64,000 nucleotides of DNA, taken from NCBI GenBank assembly GCA_963422445.2, contig OY729512.2, forward strand, positions 1,178,001-1,242,000, read 5' to 3'. The notes below the pieces were generated by a model. It saw only the letters and a list, made by a program, of their open reading frames with translations, had not been told where the DNA came from and searched no databases. Both the position numbers and the translations under genes were made by a program. The DNA comes from G963422445 sp963422445 (lineage in GTDB: Bacteria > Pseudomonadota > Alphaproteobacteria > Thalassobaculales > Thalassobaculaceae). Positions 1 through 12,492 of the stretch are shown piece by piece. Every line of letters starts with the position of its first letter. Positions within the stretch are counted from its first letter, which is position 1.

Positions 1-1984
<1,984 letters not shown>

Positions 1985-2266
1985 TGCATTCACTCCCTTT
2001 CGTACCGCGGTGATCGCCGATACGGATATGGGTGCCCCGTCGAGGCGGCACCAGACGAACCGGGTGTGGCGGATGCCGTTCCCGGTTCCTGAAGCTGGTC
2101 ATCGGAACCCTGCAAGAGGCATTCCTGACAACTGGTTCAGATATGGTGTGTTTCGTCGCTGACACAACCGGCGCGAGCGGAATTCAGGGGCTGCCGGCAT
2201 GGCTGCGGGCCGGAACCCGGTGTGTTCGGTTGACAGCTTCGAGCTGACTGATCAGGCTACGCCATC

Positions 2267-3037
2267 ATGTCGGGTTCCGTTCAGGCACTGTATCGCTATC
2301 CGGTAAAAGGCCTTTCGGCGGAAAGGCTGGAGATCGTGCAGCTCGAGACCGGAAAGGCGATTGCGCAGGATCGCCGTTTCGCGATCGCGCATGGTGCGAC
2401 CTGGCAGCCGGACCGGGGATCGTCGAACTGGCTGCCGAAGGGGCGTTTCCTGCAGTTGATGTCGCATGAGAAACTGGCGGCGCTGGAGACCCGTTTCGAT
2501 CAGGAGAGCGGCGTTCTCACGGTGTTGCGGCATGGCCGGCCGGTCAGTCGGGGCAACATCACCGACATCACCGGACAGGCCATTCTGGAACAGTTCTTTT
2601 CTGCCTACATGGGCCGTGAGATCCGCGGTGCTCCGAAGATCATCGAATGCGGTGAGCAGCCGTTTTCTGATGCCCGAGCTCCTTTCATATCGCTGATCAA
2701 CCTCGCCTCGGTTCGCGACCTTGAGCGGGTCGTCGGCCGCGCCGTCGATCCGATGCGGTTTCGCGCCAACATCCTGCTCGACGGCATCCCAGCCTGGCAG
2801 GAATTTGATTGGGTTGGTAAATCGCTGAAGCTCGGCGAAGCCAGCCTCCAGGTCGAAGAGCGCACCGGGCGTTGTGCCGCGACCAATGTGGAACCCGGTA
2901 GCGGCCAACGTGACATGACTTTGCCGCGAAACATGCAACGGGCCTACGGCCATGATGACTGCGGTGTCTATGCCCGGGTTACCGCGTCCGGCACCGCGGC
3001 CATCGGGGCCGCAGTGACGCGAATCACCGAAACCTAG
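2267..3037 (+). CDS. MOSC domain-containing protein
   Basis: This is a 256-residue protein with the MOSC N-terminal beta-barrel (motif YRYPVKGLS near residues 10-18) followed by a MOSC domain (about 130-250). The MOSC domain has the conserved RFRANI stretch and a single Cys in GRCAATNV, the residue used by the family to carry sulfur or bind the molybdenum cofactor. Stand-alone MOSC proteins are predicted Moco sulfur carriers or molybdenum-dependent reductases related to YcbX and mARC. The exact substrate cannot be read from the sequence. It is divergent from clpB and convergent with the DUF4167 gene. The ATG at 2267 has no strong ribosome site, but the family N-terminus begins here. Confidence 0.85.
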   Translation: MSGSVQALYRYPVKGLSAERLEIVQLETGKAIAQDRRFAIAHGATWQPDRGSSNWLPKGRFLQLMSHEKLAALETRFDQESGVLTVLRHGRPVSRGNITDITGQAILEQFFSAYMGREIRGAPKIIECGEQPFSDARAPFISLINLASVRDLERVVGRAVDPMRFRANILLDGIPAWQEFDWVGKSLKLGEASLQVEERTGRCAATNVEPGSGQRDMTLPRNMQRAYGHDDCGVYARVTASGTAAIGAAVTRITET

Positions 3038-3058
3038 CGTCGGGCCGTTGGCACGGTT

Positions 3059-3811
3059 TCAGTCGTCGGATTTTTCTGTGGTCTTGTCGAGAGTCAGCGT
3101 TGTCGACTCGGTCGTGCCCGCTGCACGGCTGCGACGTCGCCGCGGTGTTGCCGGTGCCGCCGGAGCATCCCCGGTTTCGGGATTGACAACCCTGACGGTT
3201 ACCCCCGGTGCCATGTCGGCAGTGCTGCCATTGCCGTTCAATGCCGCACCCCGGTCAACGCCGTTGGTGCGTTGACGCGGTGCCGAACGGCGTCGTGGAG
3301 GGGCATCTTCGGGCAAGTCGGCGGCGACCGGATCAGGCAATTCGGGGCTGGCCGGAGCGTGCGGCTGCGGCTGCAGATCGACTTCCGCATCCGATTGCGG
3401 GCCCTTGCCACTATCCAGCTGTCTGGCCGGGTCGGTCCGGGAGTCTGGCGGTCTCGGGCTGACATCCGGCTGCGGACCGCCTGCAAAGGAAACGGCCTCG
3501 CCGTTTTCCGCCTGATCGGTCACAGGACGGTTGTCGCGCAGCCGAGGCCCGTCTTGTCCCTCATCGTTGAAGGCATTCAGGATCCGGTAATAGTGCTCGG
3601 CATACTGGAAATAGCTTTCGGTCAGAACCCGGTCACCATTGGCGGCGGCGTCACGGGCGAGGGCCAGATATTTTTCGTGGACCTGGCTCGCATTGCCGCG
3701 AATTCTGACCTCGGGACCGTTGCTGTCGAATGTCTGGTTTCGGTTCGGAGCACCAACCCGGCGATTTCCGCCGCGGCTCCGCCCACGTTTCGGGTGTGGA
3801 CCTTGTCTCAT
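3059..3811 (-). CDS. DUF4167 domain-containing protein
   Basis: This is a 250-residue basic, low-complexity protein. The conserved DUF4167 block is at residues about 25-80 (KYLALARDAAANGDR, then a Tyr-rich YFQYAEHYYRIL). It is preceded by an Arg/Gly/Asn-rich N-terminus and followed by a Pro/Arg/Asp-rich disordered tail. The family is widespread in Alphaproteobacteria, usually between prmC and clpB as here. Its function is unknown; the basic repeats suggest nucleic-acid binding, which is inference. Transcription runs toward clpB. The upstream 260 bp to prmC has no other gene. Confidence 0.85.
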   Translation of the reverse strand: MRQGPHPKRGRSRGGNRRVGAPNRNQTFDSNGPEVRIRGNASQVHEKYLALARDAAANGDRVLTESYFQYAEHYYRILNAFNDEGQDGPRLRDNRPVTDQAENGEAVSFAGGPQPDVSPRPPDSRTDPARQLDSGKGPQSDAEVDLQPQPHAPASPELPDPVAADLPEDAPPRRRSAPRQRTNGVDRGAALNGNGSTADMAPGVTVRVVNPETGDAPAAPATPRRRRSRAAGTTESTTLTLDKTTEKSDD

Positions 3812-4070
3812 ATGTGACCATTCATGTCATTTGTGAGTCCGGGCGGAGACAGGATCTCCGCATACTTGTCTGCCGCATTTGCCATTGTCCTGGCAAGAGT
3901 CCGATCTGTCATGGATCGTTGGCGCGGCGACGAGCGCCCTGTCAGGATACCCAGACTTTTCCGCCAATCAACCCCGAAGGAAAATTATTTTGGTCGTGAA
4001 ATGGTCCGAATATGGCCAAGCAATGGCGACTGCCGCCAGCGGTCCGGCGCGTCCGGACAGCATATCAGCA

Positions 4071-4952
4071 TCATGATCTCCGGTTTCGCCCGATCACGAG
4101 GCAACGTGGGCGACCGCCCAGATCCTTCCGAACCTCCAGGCAGCACAACCCGGCATCTGCCAGGATCCTGATGACCATATCGGCCTGCCCGGCGCCGATT
4201 TCAAGAAACACCAGACTGTTCACTGCCATCGCCGCCGTGAGACCGCCGCTCAGGTCGCGATAACAATCAAGGCCGTCCGATCCGCCATCGAGGGCGCGGA
4301 CCGGATCATACATCACAACTTCGGGCTCGAGTCCGCCGATCCTTCTCGTCGGGATGTAAGGCGGATTGCACAGAATCACATCGTAAACGGCATCCAGTCC
4401 GGCCGTCCAGTCACCGGCTTGAAACCGTGTCCGGTCGTCAAAACCACTGGCCGCCGAATTCTGCTTGGCTATCTCGAGGCAGCAAGGATCAAGGTCAACG
4501 CCCAGACCGCTCGCTTGCGGATATTCCGAAAGCACTGCCAGCAGCAGGCAACCGGATCCGGTGCCCAGATCCAGGACTCGGAGGGGTGCCGAGAGATCCG
4601 GAAAACGGGTTAGGACCGTATCGATCATAGTTTCGCTGTCCGGCCGCGGATCAAGGGTAGCCGTTCCGACCGAAAATGACAGCGACCAGAATTCTCGCTT
4701 GCCGATAATGCGCGAGACCGGCTCGCGTTCGGCGCGGCGCGCCACAAGGCGGAGGAATGCGCGATGCTGAGCGGCCGGGATAGTTGCTGTTTCCTTGCCG
4801 TAAAGACGGTCTCGGGGTGTCTCCAGAGCGTGCCCGAGAAGCAATCGTGCATCGAGACGGGGCTGTTCGACACCAGCGGCTACGAGCTCTCGGGTCGCGT
4901 CCGCGAGAGCCGCGGCAATGGTGATGCCGTTCCTGTCCGGAAGACCGCTCAC
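4071..4952 (-). CDS. prmC: Peptide chain release factor N5-glutamine methyltransferase
   Basis: This enzyme methylates the Gln of the GGQ motif in RF1 and RF2 using S-adenosylmethionine. At 293 residues it has the usual length. The N-terminal helical domain includes LDARLLLGHAL. The Rossmann motif LDLGTGSGCLLLAVL is near residue 127 and the substrate-binding motif NPPYIPTR near residue 195. The only start in this position is GTG (4950-4952). It lies 8 bases downstream of the prfA stop, so prfA and its modifying enzyme form an operon. Confidence 0.95.
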   Translation of the reverse strand: MSGLPDRNGITIAAALADATRELVAAGVEQPRLDARLLLGHALETPRDRLYGKETATIPAAQHRAFLRLVARRAEREPVSRIIGKREFWSLSFSVGTATLDPRPDSETMIDTVLTRFPDLSAPLRVLDLGTGSGCLLLAVLSEYPQASGLGVDLDPCCLEIAKQNSAASGFDDRTRFQAGDWTAGLDAVYDVILCNPPYIPTRRIGGLEPEVVMYDPVRALDGGSDGLDCYRDLSGGLTAAMAVNSLVFLEIGAGQADMVIRILADAGLCCLEVRKDLGGRPRCLVIGRNRRS

Positions 4953-4960
4953 GCCGGTAA

Positions 4961-6037
<1,077 letters not shown>

Positions 6038-6291
6038 CAATCCTCTCCCGTGATCCGTTGTCCGGTGACGTCGACCACTCCGTCTAGGTGCCGGCTACCG
6101 GATCAAGTTGTCTTGACCGTAAATGTGCAGCGGCCGGCGCCGGGCGGGACCCTGGAAGCCCACGCCATGGCCGGTCGGGGCACAAGCGGGGACCATCGGC
6201 AGGGTGGCGCGCATCAAGGATGCATATAGCACCGGAAGCCACCGGAATCAGCCCTTTGGCAATGCGCCGCGCCAGGGCGACGGTATTGGCC

Positions 6292-7413
6292 TCACTGTTG
6301 AATTTGCGTGGCGGATTCGCCTGCTTCGATCTCCGCCGCTTTCTGTTCGACCAGTTTGGCAAGATGATCGACGACGCTCTTGTCCTTCAGACGATGATGC
6401 GGAATACCGGCAAGATAGACTTGGTGGGTTCCGCGGCCACCGCCAGTAAGTCCGATATCGGTTTCGCGAGCTTCTCCCGGGCCGTTGACGACACAGCCGA
6501 TGATCGAGACTGTCATTGGCGTGGTGATATGGGACAGACGTTCTTCCAGCGCCCGGACCGTATCAATGACATCGAATTGTTGGCGCGCGCAGGACGGGCA
6601 CGAAACGATGTTGACGCCGCGATGGCGCAGGCCAAGAGCCTTAAGCATGTCAAATCCGACCCGTACCTCGTCGACTGGGTCGGATGACAGGGATACCCGG
6701 ATGGTGTCCCCAATGCCGGCCCATAGCAGCATACCCATGCCGATCGAGGATTTGACAGTGCCGGCTCGCAAGCCGCCGGCCTCGGTAATGCCGATATGCA
6801 GCGGGTGGTCAGTGATGTCCGCCAGCCCTTGATAGGACGCGACCGCAAGAAACACGTCGGAGGCCTTGACGCTGATCTTGAACTCGTGGAAATCATTGTC
6901 TTCCAGCAACCGCGCGTGGTCCAAGGCGCTCTCGACCATCGCGTCGGGACATGGTTCGCCGTATTTTTCCAGGAGATTTCGTTCCAGACTGCCGGCGTTG
7001 ACGCCTATCCGCATGGAACAGCCGTTATCACGGGCTGCCCGGATGACTTCGCGAACCTTCCCGGCACTGCCGATATTGCCGGGGTTGATGCGCAGGCACG
7101 CAGCGCCGGCCTCAGCGGCCTCGATGGCACGACGATAATGAAAATGGATGTCTGCCACGATCGGTACGGGCGAGGTTTTGACGATCTTGTCCAGCGCGGC
7201 GGTCGAGTCACGGTCGGGACAAGAGACCCGCACGATATCGGCGCCGGCCTCGGCACAGGCTTCGATCTGTCCGATCGTTGCCCGGGCGTCCGACGTCAGA
7301 GTGTTGGTCATCGTCTGCACGCTCACCGGCGCGTCGCCGCCGACCCGAATCGGCCCGACCGCGATTTGTCGGGAAACCCTGCGGTGAATATCTCTGTAGG
7401 GACGTAAGCTCAT
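6292..7413 (-). CDS. ispG: 4-hydroxy-3-methylbut-2-enyl diphosphate synthase
   Basis: IspG (GcpE) converts methylerythritol cyclodiphosphate to HMBPP, the penultimate step of the MEP isoprenoid pathway. It uses a [4Fe-4S] cluster. About 373 residues show the TIM-barrel start (VGGDAPVSVQTMTNT, then EAGADIVRVSCPD), the iron-sulfur cysteines in VSCPSCARQ and CVVNGPGEA, and the conserved Glu of the latter motif. The ATG at 7411-7413 is preferred; an in-frame GTG precedes it. It is transcribed with rodZ upstream (97 bp gap). Confidence 0.96.
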   Translation of the reverse strand: MSLRPYRDIHRRVSRQIAVGPIRVGGDAPVSVQTMTNTLTSDARATIGQIEACAEAGADIVRVSCPDRDSTAALDKIVKTSPVPIVADIHFHYRRAIEAAEAGAACLRINPGNIGSAGKVREVIRAARDNGCSMRIGVNAGSLERNLLEKYGEPCPDAMVESALDHARLLEDNDFHEFKISVKASDVFLAVASYQGLADITDHPLHIGITEAGGLRAGTVKSSIGMGMLLWAGIGDTIRVSLSSDPVDEVRVGFDMLKALGLRHRGVNIVSCPSCARQQFDVIDTVRALEERLSHITTPMTVSIIGCVVNGPGEARETDIGLTGGGRGTHQVYLAGIPHHRLKDKSVVDHLAKLVEQKAAEIEAGESATQIQQ

Positions 7414-7510
7414 CACGAGAGTCTGGATCCTGTCTATTCTGCAACCGTCTTATGACACAGATCCGGCTGGCGTTGCCAATGCCTTCACATGACCAGGTCG
7501 TGTTGCGAGG

Positions 7511-8722
7511 TCAGTTGTTGCGTTGTCTCAGCTGCGTCGGGTCGAGGTCGATATTCCTGATGACCTGGCCCGGGTTGCCCAAGGGGCCGCCCTGCTCGCC
7601 GTCTATGGCGATGGCAAGCGCGCCAGCATTGCCGGTCGTCATGCGCAGGCCCGGCTGGTCCGGAACTTCATAGGATTCGCCAGCGTGCATGATCCGGGCC
7701 ATCAGCGTTGAGGCATCGGCGTCGCGGATCCGGACCCAGCTGTCATCCATGGCACGGATCACGACGCGGGGCCTGGCATTTGCAACCTGGTCGCTGTCGG
7801 CGGTTTCGTTGGTCGGTCGTGACGCGCTGGTGGGGCGGTCCGTACCGGGCGCCGACATACCAGTGCCGGACCGATCTGCGCCGTCCGCGGCCGGCCGTTC
7901 GACAATGTCTGTCCGGTTCCTTGCCGGAAACAGGGTGGCAGTCGGGGCTGTTCTCGCAGCCAGTCTGCCCGGTTCCGGTGCCTCTGCATCGTTGGATGTC
8001 GTTGTCGGATGGTTGATCGTGCGCGGAGCGTTGGTGGTGGTCGGTTCCGGCAATTTTGCCACGATGGTTCCTGGCGCGGCTTCGGCCGTGATCGTTGCAG
8101 GGGCAGCCTCCCTGTCCGGAAGCGTCCCGGACAGCCCGGTATTGCCGGGCGCCGCGACAACCGCAGGCGCCTCTGAGTCCACCGGCCTCGATGGTGGATT
8201 GCTCGGAGCGGATGACCCGCCACTGTCCTCACCGATCCAGGATTGCAGAGAATGCGGCACATCCGGTACCAGATCGGCGACGCTGTGCCCGGAACTGTCG
8301 AGATAGTACCAGCCGGCATAGGCGGCGACAGTCAGGACCGCGGCGACAAGGATGATTGCACCGCCAGGGACATTACCTTCCGGAGCCGGTGACGGGAACG
8401 CGAGGCGATTGGGCGCGACCAATGTCTCGCTTTCGGATTTCAGCAAGGCGACGGCGCGGTCGGCATCAAGTCCCAGGAAGCTGGCGTAGCTGCGAACAAA
8501 GCCGATCGCATAAGTCCGTCCCGGAAGACCGGCGAAATTGCCGTTCTCGATGGCTTGCAGATAGGGATAGCGAATATGCAGGTGGTCCGAGACGCCCTGC
8601 AGGTCGTGACCGAGGCGTATACGGGTCTGTCGGAGGCTCTCGCCGATTTCGCTTGCCGGGTTGGAATCCCGGCGGCCGAACAGCGAATCCGGCTGCAAGT
8701 CGGCCGGTCGTTCGTCACGCAA
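7511..8722 (-). CDS. rodZ: RodZ-like helix-turn-helix membrane protein
   Basis: This is a bitopic inner-membrane protein of the RodZ type, which links MreB to the elongasome and cell shape. About 403 residues show an N-terminal Xre-like HTH (IGESLRQTRIRLGHDL to AIGFVRSYASFLGLD, about 25-85), one transmembrane helix (AIILVAAVLTVAAYAGWYYL, about 140), a long Pro/Thr/Ala-rich linker, and a C-terminal DUF4115 domain (DDSWVRIRDAD onward, about 325-400). The frame opens with TTG at 8720-8722; no in-frame ATG precedes the HTH, so the start is uncertain. A 111-bp MITE has inserted 92 bp upstream and may affect its promoter. Confidence 0.88.
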   Translation of the reverse strand: MRDERPADLQPDSLFGRRDSNPASEIGESLRQTRIRLGHDLQGVSDHLHIRYPYLQAIENGNFAGLPGRTYAIGFVRSYASFLGLDADRAVALLKSESETLVAPNRLAFPSPAPEGNVPGGAIILVAAVLTVAAYAGWYYLDSSGHSVADLVPDVPHSLQSWIGEDSGGSSAPSNPPSRPVDSEAPAVVAAPGNTGLSGTLPDREAAPATITAEAAPGTIVAKLPEPTTTNAPRTINHPTTTSNDAEAPEPGRLAARTAPTATLFPARNRTDIVERPAADGADRSGTGMSAPGTDRPTSASRPTNETADSDQVANARPRVVIRAMDDSWVRIRDADASTLMARIMHAGESYEVPDQPGLRMTTGNAGALAIAIDGEQGGPLGNPGQVIRNIDLDPTQLRQRNN

Positions 8723-8814
8723 AAGCGGGCCGGCTCGGTGTTTGCTGGTCTTTATTTCTCGAAATCCCGTCAGAGATTGCTGTCATGGGTTCATAACCCG
8801 GCGATATGTAGTGT

Positions 8815-8925
8815 ACCGCTTATGCATGTGGCTCCGGTGGCACACGATGTTGCCCCCGATGTCGACTATTCCCGGCACGCCAAACGCTACATGTGCGTTT
8901 CACAGGAGCCACGTGCATAAGCGAT
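8815..8925. mobile_element. 111-bp MITE with IS1595-type inverted repeats
   Basis: This short non-coding element is bounded by inverted repeats beginning accgcttatgca on the left and, reverse-complemented, atcgcttatgca on the right. The inner cgcttatgc(a)(t/c)gtggctcc matches at 18 of 19 positions. It is flanked by the perfect 8-bp direct repeat tgtagtgt (8807-8814 and 8926-8933). The ends match those of the two full IS1595-family elements at 23293 and 29708 (accgcttatgca...ggttccggt), which also make 8-bp duplications. It therefore looks like a non-autonomous element mobilised by that transposase. It sits between rodZ and the ptsP remnant. Confidence 0.85.
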
Positions 8926-9546
8926 TGTAGTGTTATCAATCAACTATAATATCGCAAAGACTAAAACTGGCACAATTGGTATGTAGGTTGGTTTCAGTTC
9001 CGTTGCAACCCCCATTCGCCGAATTCAACAGCGGTCGAAATACATCCGATGCAGTTCGATCGTTGTGTTCGTCGCGAAAGGATGCCGGGTGCGGCGGACT
9101 GGAGGGCGATCTTATCATCGGCAAGAGGTCAGATCGAAATTCCATGGTTCCTCGTGTAATCGGCAAGGATCGAGCGGACACCGGTTTCTCCTGAATTCAG
9201 GATCGTGCGGATGAAGTCCATGACCTCGCCGCAAAGGGCCGCCATCAGGGTTTCCTTTTTCGGTCCGATCGACGCCGCTGTCATCGACAGGCGCCGAATG
9301 CCAAGTCCGACCAACGCCAGCGCGCCGAGCGGCTGTCTCGCCATCTAGCCACAGACCATCACCGGGATGCCGGTTGCCGAACAGGTGCTTGCAACCGCAT
9401 CGATCCTTCTCGGAAATGGCACCGACAGGGAATCATAGCGTGCCGTGACCCGCTCGCTGCCGCGGTTGGCCGCAGAGGCGAACTTGAGGAGGTCATTGCT
9501 GCCGACGGACATGGTCGACTCTCGGCTCCAACGCGTCAAGCTTCTA

Positions 9547-10693
9547 GTGGTTGATCGTTATAAATATATCCATTATTGTGTTCTTCTGATTTGTCGATCA
9601 CGGAGGTCTGCAAGATGCGCCCTGGTGTTTCATTCACGCTCACTTCAGGCGATCGGCATCGCCTTGAAACGGTTGTCTCGGACCCGAAGAGCCCGCAGAA
9701 GCATGTCTGGAGGGCGCGCATCGTCTTCTGAGCGACGATGGGCTCGGCAGGATGGCCATCATGAGAGAGACCGGCCAGGCGAAGAACAGTGTCTGGCGCT
9801 GGCAGGACCGCTTCTATGGAAGACGGTGTGGACGGACTTCTGCGGGACAAGACGCGTCCGCCGGGCAAGACGCCTCTGGCTCCTGAGCCAGAGGCGAAGA
9901 TCGTCGGGTTGACCCACACCTCGCCGCCTCACGCGGCGACCCACTGGACGCTGCGGGCGATGGCGAAGGCTGTGGGGGTTGCCGCTTCGAGGGTCTGGGC
10001 GGTCTGGCAAGCGCATGGCCTGATGCCGCACTGCTGGCGGCCGTTCACGCTTTCGAACGATCCCGCCTGCGTCGAGACGCTGACCGACATCGTCGGCCTC
10101 TCCGTTGCGCCGCGGCTTACGCGGTCGTGCTGTCGATCGATGACACGTCGCACAGTCAGGCACTTGACCGCACACAGCCCGGCCTGCCGCTGAAGAAAGG
10201 CCGCGGCGCCACCATGACACATGATTACAAGCGCAACGGCACGACGACGCTGTTTGCCGCCCTGACCGTGCTCGACGGCACGGTCATCGGCCAGCATGCC
10301 AGCCGGCATCGCCACCAGGCTTTCCCGAGATGCCTCAACCGCATCGCGCGCACGATACCCGCCGGCGTCCCGGTCCATGCCATCCTCGACAACGACGCTA
10401 CTCACAAGCACAAGGAAGTCCGGGTCTGGCTCGCACGCCATCCGCGCTGGACCTTCCACGTCACCCCCACTTCGAGCGCGTGGCTGAACGCGCTCGAAGG
10501 CGTCTTCGCCAAGCGGACACGGTGCCGTCTCAAAGACGGCGTCTGCCGCTCCGGACGCGAACTCCAGGACGCCATCCGCCGCGTCATCGACGACCACAAC
10601 ACCACCGAAGCCAAGCCCTTCGTCTGGACCGCCGATCCCGATACCATCATCGCCGCAAGAAAAAGAGGGTTTCAAACGTTGAAATCAATATAC
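9547..10693 (+). mobile_element. IS630-family insertion sequence in ptsP
   Basis: This 1,147-bp element lies between two TA dinucleotides (9545-9546 and 10694-10695), as expected for IS630/Tc1-mariner transposition into TA. The ends are imperfect inverted repeats (TAgtggttgat and TAgtatattgat). Joining the flanks restores the ptsP reading MIEIPALI-x-KLDALEPRVD, which proves the insertion point. At the joined site the codon reads TAG where homologues have Trp, so a TGG to TAG change probably preceded the insertion and created the TA target. Confidence 0.9.
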
Positions 10694-10696
10694 TAG
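9615..10696 (+). pseudogene. IS630-family transposase, frameshifted
   Basis: The reading starts at ATG 9615 with MRPGVSFTLTSGDRHRLE and an HTH region. It shifts frame near 9729 (after HVWRARIV), again near 9810, and again near 10120. The catalytic part, 10127-10696, is open: SIDDTSHSQAL supplies the first Asp, LDNDATHK the second, and AWLNALEG the Glu of the DDE triad. The stop codon TAG is formed with the TA target duplication at the right junction. With at least three frame changes it is probably inactive. Confidence 0.85.
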
Positions 10697-12492
10697 ATCA
10701 ACGCCGGGATTTCGATCATGGCACCGAGCCGCAATGCTGTCGGCGGGATCTGCGCACGGCTCGATGCGCGGACGAACTCAAGTTCGACAATGTGTTTCGC
10801 CCGGTCGAATTCTCGGATGTCAGCGACCATCGGAAGCATGATCTCGAGATCACTGCCGGCTGCCGCCCGGATCAGGGCGCGCAACTGCTTGTGCAGAATG
10901 GCCGGGCGGTCAAGCAGAATGCGGAGGGAACGCCAACCCATCGACAGGTCCCCCCTCGCTCGAACCGAAGGATTGCAGCCGCTTATCCCCGCCGATGTCG
11001 AGGGGCGAAAGGTCGCTGGCCGGTCATTGGCGGCGGACAGGATACGCTGGTAAAGGTCGTATTGCGCATCGACATCGGGAAATCCCTGGCTGTTCATGAA
11101 GGGGATTCCCGTACGATAGAGGCCGATTCCGTCGGCGCCGGTTGCTTCAATCTGCGGCATATCGATCAACAGGTCAGCATTGAGCAGCAGTGATACCCGG
11201 GTGTTGTCCCTTGTCATGCAGGGGTTGTCGCGATTGGTCGCGAAACAGGCCTTCTCGACGACCCGGGCCTTCGGGCTGCGATTGACCTGGTCCCGCACCT
11301 CCTCAGCAGGCCGCAGGAACACCTGTGCATTTTCGCCGTCAATAATAACGAAATCGCTGGACTCGACTTCGTTCACGATACCTTCGGCTTGGCCAACCAG
11401 AGGGGTCTCGAGTGTCCGGGCGACGATCGCGACATGCGTGTTCGCCGATCCCTCTTCGAGCACGATGCCGCGCAGGTTGGCGCGATCATAGGCGAGCAGG
11501 TCGGCCGGGCCATGTTGCGGGTGATGACGACTGCGTCGGCGGGCTGCCCGTTCCGGTCGATCGGAGCACCGGCAAGGGCGTCAAGCAGGTCGTCGAGTCG
11601 TTCACGCAGATAAGGGGCGGTAATCTGGCTGATCCGGGTGCGGGTATCATTCAGGGAATGCTGGACCGAGGCTTCGGCCGTCAGTCCGTTGGCGACCGTC
11701 TCCCGCATGCGGCCGAGCCAGTCGCGAACATGCGGTAGGCCTGAAGGACTTCGGCATACTCACCGGACGCCGACAGCGGCGCCTCGTCGACCAGTCGATC
11801 GATCCGTTCATGCATCGTCGCCAGCCTCAAGCCGAGCCAGTTCGGCTTCGGGGTTTTCGGCAACCGTCCAGGTGATCGGCATCCGGCGGCAGTGGATATG
11901 AGCGTGGCCCACGGCGAGCCCGCTGACGATCGACAGACCCGCCAGCCTTGCCGGAGCCAGGCGCACGTGATCCTGTCCATTGTCGGCGAGTGTTCCGGCC
12001 GAAAGCAGGTCGGCCAGCGCCATCGCGAAGGTCTCGAGCGTTTCGATCTCTTCGTCGCCGTAATGCCGGCGGGGCCGGTTCTGAATGACCAGACACCTGG
12101 AAGGCGTTCCGCCCGCAGGACCGGAACGCCCATCAACGACTGATAGAACTTCTCTCCGGTTTCCGGACGGTACGCGAATTTCGGGTCCGACTGGGCGTCG
12201 GAAAGCGCCAGTGGCCGGGCGCTGGCGGCGATATCGCCAACCAGCCCTTAGCCGGGTATGATGCACGGCTTCCGGGTTGAGGCCCTCGGTTGCGCAAAGT
12301 TCGAGCCTGTTATCGGCCCGGCGGACATAAAGCGAGCAGACCGCGGTTGCCATTTCCGCAGGGACGATCCTGACGATAAGATCGAGCCGGTGCTGATCCG
12401 GCGTGAAATAGGCCATGACGTTGCGCAGCCGCCGGAGCATGCGCCGGGTCTGTCGGCCAAACCCCGTTTGTCCAGCTTCGGGGGTCATGGGA

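Larger units (their letters stand above)
9129..12488 (-). pseudogene. ptsP: PtsP (nitrogen PTS enzyme I), broken by IS630, a nonsense codon and frameshifts
   Basis: PtsP autophosphorylates from PEP and passes phosphate to NPr (PtsO) in the PTS-Ntr regulatory chain. The gene starts 4 bases after the lysC stop. The GAF domain (12.49-12.28 kb, then in other frames to about 11.9 kb), the linker, the phospho-His region (GSANTHVAIVA near 11.44 kb), the PEP-binding barrel and MIEIPALI (10.70 kb) are all recognisable, but in several reading frames. An IS630 element then interrupts it. Beyond it the tail resumes with LDALEPRVD, a frameshift, VGSNDLLKFASAANRG and VMVCG. A TAG then replaces the expected Glu codon right after the catalytic Cys-Gly, followed by MARQPLGALALVGLGIRRLS. 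It cannot make active enzyme. Confidence 0.93.
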
